Shown: positions 9,861-21,582, numbered from the stretch's first letter. The stretch: 64,000 nt of DNA from Aureicoccus marinus (GCF_002954325.1 NZ_MQVX01000001.1:187546-251545), one strand, 5' to 3'. A program made the numbers and translations. Notes: a model not told the origin generated them from the sequence alone.

Positions 9861-11583
9861 GAACAGTCATTTCTATCGTATTTCTGCTGATCCTTGGGCC
9901 CGCTTTGGCTCAGGATAAACCCCTGAACACACAGACGGTAACGGTGACCCGCTCTTATGCGCCCTCGATCGCACCGGCCAGTAAAATTCTTTCGGAACCC
10001 GGATTGTCGGATTCCCTCTTTTTGAAAAAACGACCGGTACAGTGGAGTCGTTTTACGGCCCCTGTGGCCTCTACTTTCTCACCAGCCAAAGGCAAGGCCG
10101 AGAAAGTGCAACCGGAGCCCCCAGAAAAATTGTACAATACGGCAGTCTCTTTAGCAGCGGGTAACTTCACCAATATTGAAGCCGAGGCCTTTACGCGCCA
10201 GCCTCTGGGTACTGGTCGAAACAGCTATGCCTTGGGGTTGGAACACCGATCGGCCCAAGGCGATATTCTGGACAACCCCCTGCCAACCTCCTTCAGTCAA
10301 ACCGCTTTGGAAGGGGGCTTGCACTTTAAGGGGAAAGAGAATACCGGCCACTTGCTGATGGAAATCCAACGCGATATTTACCATTGGTACGGTTTTGATC
10401 GGGATCTTTTTGGTCCTGAATCCTTCCCCGAGTCTGGGGTGCAACAGCGCTACTTTACCGGAGCCTTGAACGGACAATACACAGACGATAAGGTTGCGGT
10501 CGATGGCGGGTTTCGGTGGTTTACAGACGAAACCGGTTCTGATGAAAGCCGTTTGCAGTTTGGTTCTCGCTTTGATGTCGAAATCGAGGAGACCCGGGTG
10601 AGTTTTTTACCCTCGATCGATTGGGTTCAAGGCCAGCAAAGTGTCACTTCTCTGAGGGAAGTAGCTGCGGCCAGTCCAGATCGCTACAGCCAAGCCCAGG
10701 CCGAAATCGCGGTGTACTGGTCGATCAAAAAAAGGAGTGGGATCTCCAAATCGGTGGTGCCGTTGTGTACAATGTCGATGCTTTGGATCGGGATCAGGGC
10801 TTCTCGGTTTATCCCCGAGTTAAAGCACGTTATCCCTTGCAAAAAGAAAAACACTACTTCGTTGGGGAGGCCACCGGTGGTCTCAAACAGAACAGCTATG
10901 CCCAGGCAGTGGCCGCAAATCCCTTTGTTGCCCCTAGTTTGGATATTCGCCCCAACCAACAGCAATACCTGGTAAAAGGGGGCTTACAGGGGCTGATTGC
11001 AACCAATGTGACCTACCAAATTGGAGTGGCTGTGGAATCCAATGACCAGCAAGCTCTATTTCAACTTAATCCATACAATACTTTCCGAACCGATGAAGCT
11101 TATGCCTTCGGAAATTCCTTTGAATGGCTTTATGAAGATGTACAGCGTTATGGGGGTTATTTTGCCTTGCAATGGGAGCCCAAAGAAGCCATTTCTTTCC
11201 GAACAAGTTGGCAATTTGACCAATACAGCACCGCATCGGATAATCCGGCATGGAACTTACCCAATTACCAGGGAGAGGTCGCCTTGAGTCTGGAGTTTCT
11301 GGAAAACTGGCGATTGACCAGTGAACTCTATGTCATTGGAGAAAGAGAAGACCTGAACTCAATTGTGGTTGGGGCAACCGTTCCTATACCAGGACAAGGA
11401 GAGCCTTTTCAACTCGAACCTATACTCGACCTCAATTTGGGTGTTGAATACCAATGGACACCCCAATGGAGCTTCTTTTTGCAAGGGAGGAACCTGAGTA
11501 ATCAGAACTACACCTTCTTTGCGCAGTACCCTGCACAAGGGGCCCAGCTCTTGGGCGGAGCCCGCTACCGATTTGATTGGTAA
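9857..11583 (+). CDS. Outer-membrane beta-barrel protein (frameshifted)
   Basis: About 575 residues when the frame is repaired. It has a signal peptide (ending LGPALAQ), a conserved N-terminal TVTVTRSYAPSIAPASKI segment, then amphipathic strands with alternating aromatics and a C-terminal strand ending ARYRFDW, typical of outer-membrane barrels. Such proteins are often labelled TonB-dependent receptor, but no plug domain is seen here. The reading frame breaks at an A7 run (10727-10733). One extra A joins WSI to KKKEWDLQIGG and restores a single frame. The start overlaps the stop of the TPR gene (ATGA), implying coupling. The break is probably a base-calling deletion, though slippage at A7 is possible. 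Confidence 0.8.
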
Positions 11584-11642
11584 GACCGCTGGGCTTCTTT
11601 GGGAATGAAGTATTTTTACGTCTTCCTAATCACGCCCAAATC

Positions 11643-12973
11643 ATGTCTTCCGCCAATCGACTCTCCTTTATTGATCCTGCCCGTTCCAGGCTATTTTACG
11701 GCTATGTGGTTCTGTTTATCGGAACCTTGGGTGTTTGGTGCAGTATTCCGGGACAGACCATTGGTGTTTCTGTTTTTACCGACCCGGTCATGGATGCTTT
11801 GGGGCTCAGTCGGGATCAGTTCAGTAACGCTTATGCTATAGGAACCATCCTGAGTTCCCTGTTCATCTCCAAGGCAGGGCGCTGGTTTGATCGATTTGGG
11901 GCCCGGTATGTAGCTTTTGCAGCTACCTTAATGCTTGCATTTTCGGTGCTCTTGTGCTCCCAAGCCGATCGTATGAGCTTGCGCTACAAGGGGTTTTTGA
12001 TCTTTCTGCTGCTACGGTTTCCTTTGCTTTGATGATCGTTTTGTTTTTCCTGATCCGCTTTAGCGGGCAAGGCGTGCTGACCATGTCTTCTCGCAATATG
12101 ATCATGATGTGGTTCGACAAGAACCGAGGCAAGGCCAACGCTTTTACCAGTGTCGCCCTTTCCTTTGGTTTCTCTTCCGCTCCCCTTTGGTTAAATGAAT
12201 TGGTCGAAGGAGAGGGCTGGCAAAGGACCTGGCAATGGATGGCCGCTGCCTTGCTCTTTTTTAGTCTGGTGGTTTTTCAGCTTTACAGAAACCGTCCCGA
12301 GGACCACGGCTTAGCTGTCGATGGTGGCTCAAGAGCATCCAAAGAAAAAGCCCCAGAAGTAAAACGGCCCTTTTTGCGTTTGAACAAGCCGTTTACCTTG
12401 GAAGAGGCCAAACAAACCCGCGCTTTTTGGATGTATGGACTTTTGTTGGCCTTCCACAGTTTTTTTATCACCGGCCTCACCTTTCATGTGGTATCAATTT
12501 TTGAGAGTTCGGGTTACGAAAAGCAAGTGGCTATTTCTTTGTTTTTGCCCGCTTCGGTTATTTCGGTCTGTTGTTCGACCCTCTTCAATTTCTTAAGTGA
12601 TTACTTGCGCTTAAAGGGTTTCCTATTCGCCAAGACCGGTGGGGGGCTTTTGGCGAGTATCGGTTTATTCTATCTGGATTCCTCCTGGGGAGTGGTGGCC
12701 TTGACCATCGGTATTGGTATTATGGGAGGCTTTTTTGCTGTGCTAAATTCAGTGACCTGGCCCCGATTCTTTGGAAGGGCGCATTTAGGGGCGATCACCG
12801 GAAAGGTGACTTCTTTCTTGGTCTTAGGAAGTGCCTTGGCCCCGAGTGCATATGCCTATGGTTATAGCCAACTGGGAAGCTACCGCTACTTGGGGCTTTT
12901 GGCCATGGCCTATTTGTTGTTTATTCTTGCAGGGAGTATTAGGGCGAATAATCCGCAACAATCAGCGAGCTGA
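11643..12973 (+). CDS. MFS transporter (frameshifted)
   Basis: A major facilitator of about 443 residues with roughly 12 hydrophobic helices. Evidence includes FYGYVVLFIGTLGVWCSIPGQ at the N-terminus, the loop KAGRWFDRFGARY between TM2 and TM3, and FFLIRFSGQGVLTMSSRNM after the break. The frame shifts by -1 between about 11960 and 12000, most likely at the GGGGTTTTT run (11990-11998), where one base appears missing. The ATG at 11643 gives a normal N-terminus. The substrate cannot be told from sequence; the subgroup resembles oxalate/formate-type or monocarboxylate MFS proteins only loosely. It sits alone after the barrel gene. Confidence 0.85.
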
Positions 12974-13023
12974 TTTGGGCGCAAATACGATTTTATCTAT
13001 CCTTTACGTTAAGGAAATGGGGA

Positions 13024-14151
13024 ATGATGATAGCTTACTCTACTACAAGTCAATCCAATAGCTTGCGCGATTGGGGGATGCTCTTGGCCAGCATCGTACT
13101 ATTTTGTACTCCTCTTCAAGCGCAAAACCTCATTCTAAATCCAGATTTTGAGGACCGCCTCTTTTGTCCCAAAGCGCTCGGAAGTTTTGATCAGGATGTG
13201 GAGGGCTGGACCTGTCCTACTCAAGGCAGTACCGACTACTTTCACCGCTGCAGTGAGGTCATGGGAGTGCCTAAAAATTACAACGGAAACCAAGAGGCCT
13301 ATTCTGGTGACGCCTATGCCGGACTCTACTTTTTTGCTCCTGGAGATTACCGGGAATACCTACAGGCAGAATTGAGCCAAACCCTGGAGCCTGGGCGCAA
13401 GTATCATTTTGAAGTCTACGTCAGTTTAGCCGAAAGTGCTGACTTTGCCGTGCGCAAATTTGGCCTGATGTTCAGCGAACAGCGCATACAGATCGAAACA
13501 AGGAAATACCTCTCCAAAGGACGTTTGTTAGAGCAGACCGGAAACCGTATCCATACCATGGAGATGGAAATGGATCATATTGACGAGAATCGAGATCGCT
13601 GGTTCAAATTGAATATTTCATTTACGGCTAAAGGGTTCGAACGCTACCTGCTGATCGGAAATTTCTATCCGAATAAAGGAACCCAACGCATTAAAACGGA
13701 ACGCTGGGGAACCAAGCAAGGAGCGTATTACTACGTTGATCGTACAGCGCTTTATGAAGACGGAAACAGCCTGCCCAATTACGAACTGGAAAAGCGCTAT
13801 CACTTTCCGAAAGTCTATTTTGCCTTTGATTCCGATAAGCTGGATGGAACGGCTAAAGAGAGCCTTAAGGAGATGCAGGCCTTTTTAAAGAAGAACCGGG
13901 ACTACTACATCATTGTCAGTGGGCATACCGATAGTTTAGGGCAGAGTGAATACAATACCGATCTTTCCCACAGACGTGCCAAATCCATTGCTAAACAGTT
14001 GGTCTTGCTGGGTGTAGACCAAGATAGAATCAGACTCGAAAGCTTTGGGAGTGACAAGCCTTTGGCCAATAACCACAGCGAAAAAGGACGTCAAAAAAAC
14101 CGTCGTGCCGAGTTCAAACTGAGTTTAGTTGAACCCTTTCCACAACGCTAG
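13024..14151 (+). CDS. OmpA-family outer-membrane protein
   Basis: 375 residues. An N-terminal export signal (hydrophobic LLASIVLFCTPLQAQ) is followed by a jelly-roll-like domain (about 35-245) that begins LILNPDFED and contains a GDAYAGLYFF segment. A C-terminal OmpA domain (about 258-368) carries the peptidoglycan-binding pattern GHTDSLG and NRRAEF. The protein probably links the outer membrane or surface to peptidoglycan. The start is uncertain: ATG at 13024 gives a long n-region and ATG at 13078 gives a short signal lacking positive charge. It converges on the DUF2911 gene. Confidence 0.85.
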   Translation: MMIAYSTTSQSNSLRDWGMLLASIVLFCTPLQAQNLILNPDFEDRLFCPKALGSFDQDVEGWTCPTQGSTDYFHRCSEVMGVPKNYNGNQEAYSGDAYAGLYFFAPGDYREYLQAELSQTLEPGRKYHFEVYVSLAESADFAVRKFGLMFSEQRIQIETRKYLSKGRLLEQTGNRIHTMEMEMDHIDENRDRWFKLNISFTAKGFERYLLIGNFYPNKGTQRIKTERWGTKQGAYYYVDRTALYEDGNSLPNYELEKRYHFPKVYFAFDSDKLDGTAKESLKEMQAFLKKNRDYYIIVSGHTDSLGQSEYNTDLSHRRAKSIAKQLVLLGVDQDRIRLESFGSDKPLANNHSEKGRQKNRRAEFKLSLVEPFPQR

Positions 14152-14186
14152 TTCTAACGTCCTTTGTATTGTAAGGAGTGTTTGGA

Positions 14187-14741
14187 CTACCAGCTAATCG
14201 GCAGGCTAACGCGGGTGGTATCCCATCCCATGACTAATTCTACTCCTTTACCACTGTTCTTATAAGCGATAGAGAATTGCTCCAAGGAGCTTGAATCTGA
14301 AGAGGCAGAAGCCTGTACACGCACTACATCCGCAGCGCTGTCGTAGAAGTAAGCTCCCCATTGGTTCAGATTCGTATTCAAAATAACGGTCCACTCTCCT
14401 TCACCTGGAATGGTGAATAGGGCATATGTTCCCGCTTTTACAGCCTTTCCACCAAATACTACGTCTTGGTAAAAAGTAATCTCAGGTGCCTCGTTAGCCC
14501 CTGTTCTCCATACCTTGCCTACTGGGGCCAAATCTGCAAGGGATCTTTTTTCTCCTGTTTTAGGGCTCGTCAGGTTTGGGCGGCTGTAAATGATTCGAAC
14601 ATTTTTGTTTGCTTCCTTGTAACTGGTCGGATAAGAAGCAATATCCGCAGGACTCACATCTGCTTTGCTGAATTTCTGTGCAGAGGCTGTAGCGCTGATA
14701 AAAAGGGCTGTAAAAAGTCCGAGTAATAACCGATTGTTCAT
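14187..14741 (-). CDS. Exported DUF2911 protein
   Basis: 184 residues: a signal peptide (about 1-21, ending ATASAQ) and one DUF2911 domain. Typical features are VRIIYSRPNLTSPKTGEKR, GKVWRTGANEAPEITFYQDV, and GTYALFTIPGEGEWTVILN. The family is common in Bacteroidota as a small periplasmic beta-sandwich of unknown function. It is monocistronic, convergent with the OmpA gene and divergent from asnB. Confidence 0.88.
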   Translation of the reverse strand: MNNRLLLGLFTALFISATASAQKFSKADVSPADIASYPTSYKEANKNVRIIYSRPNLTSPKTGEKRSLADLAPVGKVWRTGANEAPEITFYQDVVFGGKAVKAGTYALFTIPGEGEWTVILNTNLNQWGAYFYDSAADVVRVQASASSDSSSLEQFSIAYKNSGKGVELVMGWDTTRVSLPISW

Positions 14742-14969
14742 AGTGATGTCGTTTTTGGTTTACACTGGGCTCCAAAATTAGGGAGCCTTCCTACTTGGTA
14801 GTAAAAACGCCTAAAAACTTTCAAGCTGATAGCAGGGAAGGGAAAAAGACCTTAGATATTTAAAATATGTCGTAAAAAACGCTTATAAAAGTTAAAATAT
14901 GTTATTGATTACTTAATTGCTATTTCATATTGACATATTAAGGCGGTTATTGCATTCAAATTATTAGCT
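14742..14969 (+). promoter_or_regulatory. AT-rich control region upstream of asnB
   Basis: A 228-base gap between the divergent DUF2911 gene and asnB. The asnB-proximal half is strongly AT-rich. The ten-base sequence TAAAATATGT occurs twice in direct orientation (14861-14870 and 14893-14902), 32 bases apart start to start, about three helical turns. This could be an operator pair, but chance cannot be excluded in such AT-rich DNA. No exact TAnnTTTG box was found. Confidence 0.3.
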
Positions 14970-16637
14970 ATGTGTGGAATTGTATGTGCATTTGAACCCA
15001 AACAGGACGTGAGCGAATTGCGTCCGCAACTTTTGGAAATGGCGAAAAAGCTGCGTCATCGGGGTCCCGACTGGAGTGGAATTTACAGCTGTGAATCTGC
15101 CGTAATGGCCCATGAACGTTTGGCTATTGTGGATCCCGCCTCTGGGGGACAACCCCTTTACAGTGCAGATCGGCAGTTGATCCTTGCAGCCAATGGCGAA
15201 ATATACAATCACCGGGAGTTAAAGGAAGAATTTACTCCGGACTACGACTACCAGACCGCTTCGGATTGCGAAGTGATTCTGGGGCTTTACCAAAAATTTG
15301 GTGCCGATATGCTGGACAAGCTCAACGGGATCTTTGGTTTCGCCTTATATGATGAAAGTGAAGACCGTTATTTTATTGCCCGGGATCATATGGGCATTAT
15401 TCCTCTGTACTATGGCTACGATCAATACGGCACCTACTATGTCGCTTCAGAATTAAAAGCCCTGGAAGGTATTTGCCAGCAGATAGAACTCTTTCCGCCT
15501 GGACATTACCTAGATAGTTCTGAGGGCGAGATCAAGCCGTGGTATCAGCGAGATTGGCAGTCTTATGAGGCAGTCAAAGACAACAGCACCAGTATCGAGG
15601 ATCTACGCATGGCACTCGAAGAGGCGGTACACCGCCAGCTGATGTCTGATGTACCTTATGGCGTGCTGCTTTCCGGAGGATTGGATTCTTCCATTACTTC
15701 TGCAGTGGCCAAGAAATATGCCCAAAAGCGTGTAGAGAGCCAGGACACTCAGGAGGCCTGGTGGCCTCGATTGCATTCTTTTTCGGTCGGATTGAAGGGT
15801 TCACCGGATTTGGCCGCTGCCCGAAAAGTAGCCGATCACATCGGAACGGTCCACCACGAGATCGAGTTCACCATACAGGAAGGGCTAGATGCGATAAAAG
15901 ATGTTATTTATCATCTAGAGACCTACGATATCACCACGATTCGCGCCTCGACTCCGATGTACCTCATGGCTCGGGTGATCAAATCCATGGGAATCAAGAT
16001 GGTGCTCTCTGGCGAGGGTGCCGACGAACTCTTTGGCGGATACCTGTATTTCCATAAGGCGCCCAATGCTCAGGAGTTCCACGAAGAGTTGGTTCGCAAG
16101 CTCAGCAAGTTGCATATGTACGATTGTCTGAGGGCCAACAAATCCCTTTCTGCCTGGGGGATTGAGGGCCGAGTTCCTTTCTTGGACAAAGAATTTATGG
16201 ATGTGGCCATGCGACTGAACCCAAAAGACAAAATGTGCAGTTCAGAGAGAATGGAAAAATGGGTGCTTCGAAAGGCTTTTGAAGAGTATTTACCGGCCGA
16301 AGTCGCCTGGAGGCAAAAAGAGCAGTTTTCCGACGGGGTTGGCTACAGTTGGATCGATACCCTCAAAGAAGTGGTAAACCGCGAAGTAAGCGACCAGCAA
16401 ATGGAGCAGGCGACCTTTCGCTTCCCTTTCCAAACCCCGCAGACCAAAGAAGAGTACTTCTACCGCAGCATCTTTGCCGAGCACTTTCCATCGGCAGCAG
16501 CGGCGAAGAGCGTCCCTCAGGAAGCTTCAGTGGCCTGCAGCACCAAAATTGCGCTGGAATGGGATGCCGCATTTAAAAACCAAAATGAGCCCTCAGGAAG
16601 GGCTATAGCAGCGGTTCATACCGACGCCTACGAATAG
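14970..16637 (+). CDS. asnB: Asparagine synthase (glutamine-hydrolysing)
   Basis: 555 residues, as expected for bacterial AsnB. The mature N-terminal nucleophile is Cys2 (MCGIVCAFEP), followed by the class-II glutaminase signatures LRHRGPDWSG and AANGEIYNH. The synthetase half has the PP-loop LLSGGLDSS (about 232-240) and SGEGADELFGGY. It makes asparagine from aspartate, glutamine and ATP in the cytoplasm. It is monocistronic, with an AT-rich leader upstream and a GC-rich hairpin downstream. Confidence 0.97.
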   Translation: MCGIVCAFEPKQDVSELRPQLLEMAKKLRHRGPDWSGIYSCESAVMAHERLAIVDPASGGQPLYSADRQLILAANGEIYNHRELKEEFTPDYDYQTASDCEVILGLYQKFGADMLDKLNGIFGFALYDESEDRYFIARDHMGIIPLYYGYDQYGTYYVASELKALEGICQQIELFPPGHYLDSSEGEIKPWYQRDWQSYEAVKDNSTSIEDLRMALEEAVHRQLMSDVPYGVLLSGGLDSSITSAVAKKYAQKRVESQDTQEAWWPRLHSFSVGLKGSPDLAAARKVADHIGTVHHEIEFTIQEGLDAIKDVIYHLETYDITTIRASTPMYLMARVIKSMGIKMVLSGEGADELFGGYLYFHKAPNAQEFHEELVRKLSKLHMYDCLRANKSLSAWGIEGRVPFLDKEFMDVAMRLNPKDKMCSSERMEKWVLRKAFEEYLPAEVAWRQKEQFSDGVGYSWIDTLKEVVNREVSDQQMEQATFRFPFQTPQTKEEYFYRSIFAEHFPSAAAAKSVPQEASVACSTKIALEWDAAFKNQNEPSGRAIAAVHTDAYE

Positions 16638-16652
16638 TTTTCTATTAGGGTT

Positions 16653-16691
16653 GAGTCGAGGGGGTCTGGCCTGGTGCAGGACCCCCTACTC
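16653..16691 (+). terminator. Strong hairpin after asnB
   Basis: The stem GAGT-(cg)-AGGGGGTC pairs with GACCCCCT-ACTC across a loop of about 13 bases, 15 bases after the asnB stop. It is very stable but has no following T-run, so it may be a terminator or an mRNA 3'-end stabiliser. Confidence 0.5.
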
Positions 16692-16774
16692 ATAGACTTC
16701 GGTTATTCACAAGATTTTGTTAATAACTAAGCACTTAAAAACCCTTCAATGCCGCATATTTACTAGCTTTTCGT

Positions 16775-16782
16775 TATATTTG
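16775..16782 (+). promoter_or_regulatory. gyrB promoter, -7 element
   Basis: TATATTTG is an exact match to the Bacteroidota -7 consensus. It lies 37 bases before the gyrB ATG. No good -33 TTG is visible. Confidence 0.5.
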
Positions 16783-16816
16783 TGAGATTTGAAAATCGCC
16801 AAAATTTAAGGCCTAG

Positions 16817-18763
<1,947 letters not shown>

Positions 18764-18797
18764 CTAGACGCTTACATAACTGCATTTCACAACAAAA

Positions 18798-18823
18798 ACT
18801 CTCCAGCCCCTGGGGAGTTTTTT
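18798..18823 (+). terminator. Rho-independent terminator after gyrB
   Basis: The stem ACTCTCCA/TGGGGAGT (one T-G wobble) with loop GCCCC is followed by a T6 run. It lies 34 bases past the gyrB stop and ahead of the next gene. Confidence 0.85.
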
Positions 18824-18846
18824 AGTTTAGAGGAAAACTTACAAAA

Positions 18847-19857
18847 ATGAAACGTATTCTTTGTCTTTTTGCTTTGTGCGCCTCCATGACGACCCAAGCA
18901 CAGGATTTGAACGATATTTTTATCTCTGGGCTTGAGGATGCAGAACGATTTGCAAACGACTACACAGCACCCGCAGCGGAAGCTTTGATGTTTAATCTGG
19001 CCAATGGTTGGTACAATAGCGGACAAGCGAAAAAGCTCGGTGGATTTGAGATTTCAATTGTCGGTAATACGTCCTTTTTCAAGAACATGGACAATAAAAC
19101 TGGATTTATACTGGATCCAAGTCAATACGAAAATTTAAGATTTAGAGATGGCGACCCTTTGGCTCCACGAAGAGTATCGAGTGCGCTCGGTGATATTGAA
19201 GGAGTGTTTGTTGTCGTCGACGACGGTAGCGGTCTTTTCAATGAAGAGTTTGAATTGCCTTCTGGATTGCTGTCTGAAGGAATCAATTTTGTCCCTACTG
19301 GGTTTTTGCAGGCCAGCGTTGGACTGATTAAAGGAACCGAAATCAAAGCCCGCTTCGTCCCTAAGATTTCCATTGAGGATGAAGGTGAATTGGGTCTTTT
19401 TGGTGTAGGTATCCAGCACGATTTCACTTCTCACTTGCCAGCCGATAAGGTTCTGCCTATCGCCATTTCTGGGGTTATTGGATACACCAATGTCAACTTC
19501 AATTACGAGTTTACAGAGAGTAGCGGGGTTACCGGCTCGGATCAACGTGTAGAATCCGATTTTGGCATCTGGACGTTTAGTGCTGTAGCCTCTACCAGGC
19601 TTCCGGTCATTAACTTTTACGGAGGATTGAATTACATCAGCGGAAAGGCTGAAAATTCCATATTGGGACAATACACTGTTCAAGAAGGACCTTTTCAAAC
19701 CACTTACACCGATCCTTTTGTGTTGGAGACCAAAGTCAACGCCGTCTCTGCCAATATCGGAACCAAGTTGAAACTCGGATTTTTCCGCATCAACGTCGAC
19801 TACAATATTTCTGAATTCAGTACATTAACCGCAGCGGTTAACTTTGGATTCCGTTAG
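18847..19857 (+). CDS. DUF6588 family outer-membrane-like protein
   Basis: 336 residues with a signal peptide (about 1-18, ending MTTQAQ). The mature protein starts DLNDIFISGLEDAERFANDY, followed by glycine/aromatic alternation and a C-terminal segment ending TAAVNFGFR, like an outer-membrane beta-barrel. It fits the DUF6588 family of Bacteroidota; the function is unknown. It is isolated between two rho-independent terminators, so it is a single-gene transcript. Confidence 0.75.
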   Translation: MKRILCLFALCASMTTQAQDLNDIFISGLEDAERFANDYTAPAAEALMFNLANGWYNSGQAKKLGGFEISIVGNTSFFKNMDNKTGFILDPSQYENLRFRDGDPLAPRRVSSALGDIEGVFVVVDDGSGLFNEEFELPSGLLSEGINFVPTGFLQASVGLIKGTEIKARFVPKISIEDEGELGLFGVGIQHDFTSHLPADKVLPIAISGVIGYTNVNFNYEFTESSGVTGSDQRVESDFGIWTFSAVASTRLPVINFYGGLNYISGKAENSILGQYTVQEGPFQTTYTDPFVLETKVNAVSANIGTKLKLGFFRINVDYNISEFSTLTAAVNFGFR

Positions 19858-19896
19858 ACCTAACCACGATTTTCTTAACTAAATAACTCAACTAGG

Positions 19897-19923
19897 AACC
19901 CCTGTTTCGGCAGGGGTTTTTTT
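19897..19923 (+). terminator. Rho-independent terminator
   Basis: The stem AACCCCTG/CAGGGGTT with a short loop is followed by a T-run reaching 19923. It serves the DUF6588 gene and abuts the stop of the convergent small lipoprotein gene. Confidence 0.88.
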
Positions 19924-20296
19924 ATTCCTTCTCGGCAAATATCTGTCCCGAAGGCATCAGCAATTGTCGAGGGTCTGTCAGGTTATCTAGTCGTACAGAA
20001 TCCTTAGGAAAGTCTGTTCCATAGTAATCGATCAGGTAGGTATCGCCTTGAAGTTCCCAGGCATAGTCGGTGTAAAAGTGCAAAGAGTTGTTGTGGAATA
20101 CCTGATATCGACCAAGGTAGACATCATTGAATATCCATTCTTCTTTGACTTGAATCGTCTGAGAGTCGGGGGCTGAGGTTTCAACGCTGCTGCGCACCCA
20201 GATGCCTAAAATAGGATCATTGTTTTCGGGTATGCGTGAGCAGTTGATCGCCACAGCCAAGACCAAGAGGCCCAGGAAGGTGTGTCGCCTTTTCAT
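19922..20296 (-). CDS. Small putative lipoprotein, unknown
   Basis: 124 residues. The N-terminus MKRRHTFLGLLVLAVAINCS looks like a lipoprotein signal with Cys19, although Asn at -1 is not a classical lipobox. The mature part, about 105 residues, has the feel of a small lipocalin-like or DUF4488-type beta-barrel (ILGIWVRSSVE near its start, then EEWIFND and YAWELQGDTYLIDYYG). I do not recognise the exact family. It converges on the DUF6588 gene and ends inside its terminator's T-run. Confidence 0.65.
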   Translation of the reverse strand: MKRRHTFLGLLVLAVAINCSRIPENNDPILGIWVRSSVETSAPDSQTIQVKEEWIFNDVYLGRYQVFHNNSLHFYTDYAWELQGDTYLIDYYGTDFPKDSVRLDNLTDPRQLLMPSGQIFAEKE

Positions 20297-20485
20297 GCGT
20301 AAGTAGGTTTTTTCTGATTTGGGACTATTATAACGGCTTAGAAATTTGTTTTGGTATAGATTTTTCGACCAACGGTAAGGTAGCGGCCAAAAGCCCTTAT
20401 TTTCTTCGGGTTGACAAAATGACTCTGTACATTAATTTTATGTCAAGACCTGCCAATTATCATAGAGTAAATGGGTTAAATCCAC

Positions 20486-20493
20486 TATTTTTG
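20486..20493 (+). promoter_or_regulatory. mdh promoter, -7 element
   Basis: TATTTTTG matches TAnnTTTG exactly, 27 bases upstream of the mdh ATG. The rest of the 224-base gap (20297-20520) shows no gene and no clear -33 element. Confidence 0.5.
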
Positions 20494-20520
20494 CCCCCGA
20501 ATAATTGAAAAATACACATC

Positions 20521-21447
20521 ATGAAAGTTACGGTTGTTGGTGCAGGTGCTGTTGGAGCAAGTTGCGCTGAATACATTGCAATGAAGGATTTTGCTTCTGA
20601 AGTCGTTCTCCTGGATATCAAGGAAGGATTCGCAGAAGGGAAGGCCATGGATTTAATGCAAACGGCTTCTCTGAATGGATTCGACACGACCATTACAGGA
20701 ACCACAAACGACTATAGCAAGACAGCCAACTCCGATATCGTGGTGATTACCTCAGGAATTCCACGCAAACCTGGAATGACTCGGGAAGAATTGATCGGGA
20801 TCAATGCCGGGATTGTCAAAACCGTGAGCCAGAATCTTTTGGAGCACTCTCCGAATACGATTGTCATCGTGGTGAGTAACCCGATGGATACCATGACCTA
20901 CTTGGTGCACAAAACAACAGGTCTTCCTAAAAACCGCATCATCGGAATGGGTGGTGCCCTTGACAGCGCGCGTTTCAAGTACCGATTGGCTGAAGCCCTT
21001 GGTGCTCCAATCTCTGATGTTGATGGAATGGTGATTGGTGGACACAGTGATAAGGGAATGGTTCCATTGATCAACCACGCCGCCAGAAACAGTGTAAAAG
21101 TGTCAGAATTCCTAAGCCCAGAGCGCATGCAACAAGTGGTGGAAGACACCAAAGTTGGAGGGGCTACCTTGACCAAATTATTGGGAACCAGTGCCTGGTA
21201 TGCTCCTGGAGCAGCGGTATCTGGATTGGTTCAGGCGATTGCTATGGATCTTAAAAAGATTTATCCTTGTTCTGCTCTTCTTGAAGGGGAATACGGGCTA
21301 AACGATTTGTGCATTGGTGTACCTGTGGTTTTGGGACGCAATGGATTAGAAAAAATCGTTGAAATTGAACTTTCGGAAGCAGAGCAGGCCAAAATGGTCG
21401 AAAGTGCAGAGGGAGTAAAGAAGACCAACGGTCTCTTGAACACCTAA
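20521..21447 (+). CDS. mdh: Malate dehydrogenase
   Basis: 308 residues, LDH-like (NAD-dependent) malate dehydrogenase of the TCA cycle. The Rossmann motif GAGAVG is at 7-12. The substrate loop PRKPGMTR (81-88) carries Arg82 and Arg88, as in malate-specific enzymes, and the catalytic His is in GGHSDKG (His175). It oxidises malate to oxaloacetate in the cytoplasm. It is monocistronic: its own TAnnTTTG promoter lies upstream and a strong terminator follows. Confidence 0.96.
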   Translation: MKVTVVGAGAVGASCAEYIAMKDFASEVVLLDIKEGFAEGKAMDLMQTASLNGFDTTITGTTNDYSKTANSDIVVITSGIPRKPGMTREELIGINAGIVKTVSQNLLEHSPNTIVIVVSNPMDTMTYLVHKTTGLPKNRIIGMGGALDSARFKYRLAEALGAPISDVDGMVIGGHSDKGMVPLINHAARNSVKVSEFLSPERMQQVVEDTKVGGATLTKLLGTSAWYAPGAAVSGLVQAIAMDLKKIYPCSALLEGEYGLNDLCIGVPVVLGRNGLEKIVEIELSEAEQAKMVESAEGVKKTNGLLNT

Positions 21448-21470
21448 TTTCATCGAAAATACGAGCTATA

Positions 21471-21495
21471 AATCCCGCTTCTGGCGGGATTTTTT
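21471..21495 (+). terminator. Rho-independent terminator after mdh
   Basis: The stem AATCCCGC/GCGGGATT with loop TTCTG is followed by T6, starting 23 bases after the mdh stop. Confidence 0.9.
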
Positions 21496-21513
21496 ATTTG
21501 GGGGCTGATCCAA

Positions 21514-21544
21514 TTGGGAATTGGTGTTTGAAATGATATATTTG
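21514..21544 (+). promoter_or_regulatory. secDF promoter
   Basis: TTG (21514-21516) lies 20 bases before TATATTTG (21537-21544), a full match to the Bacteroidota -33/-7 arrangement. It is 38 bases upstream of the secDF ATG. Confidence 0.6.
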
Positions 21545-21582
21545 CACGCTGTTTGAAAAAACTTCTATAAACACCAGAATTC

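Noticed and set aside
14152..14186. TCCTT/AAGGA inverted repeat between the OmpA and DUF2911 genes as a terminator
   Set aside because: The stem is only five pairs, with an eight-base loop and no T-run on either strand.
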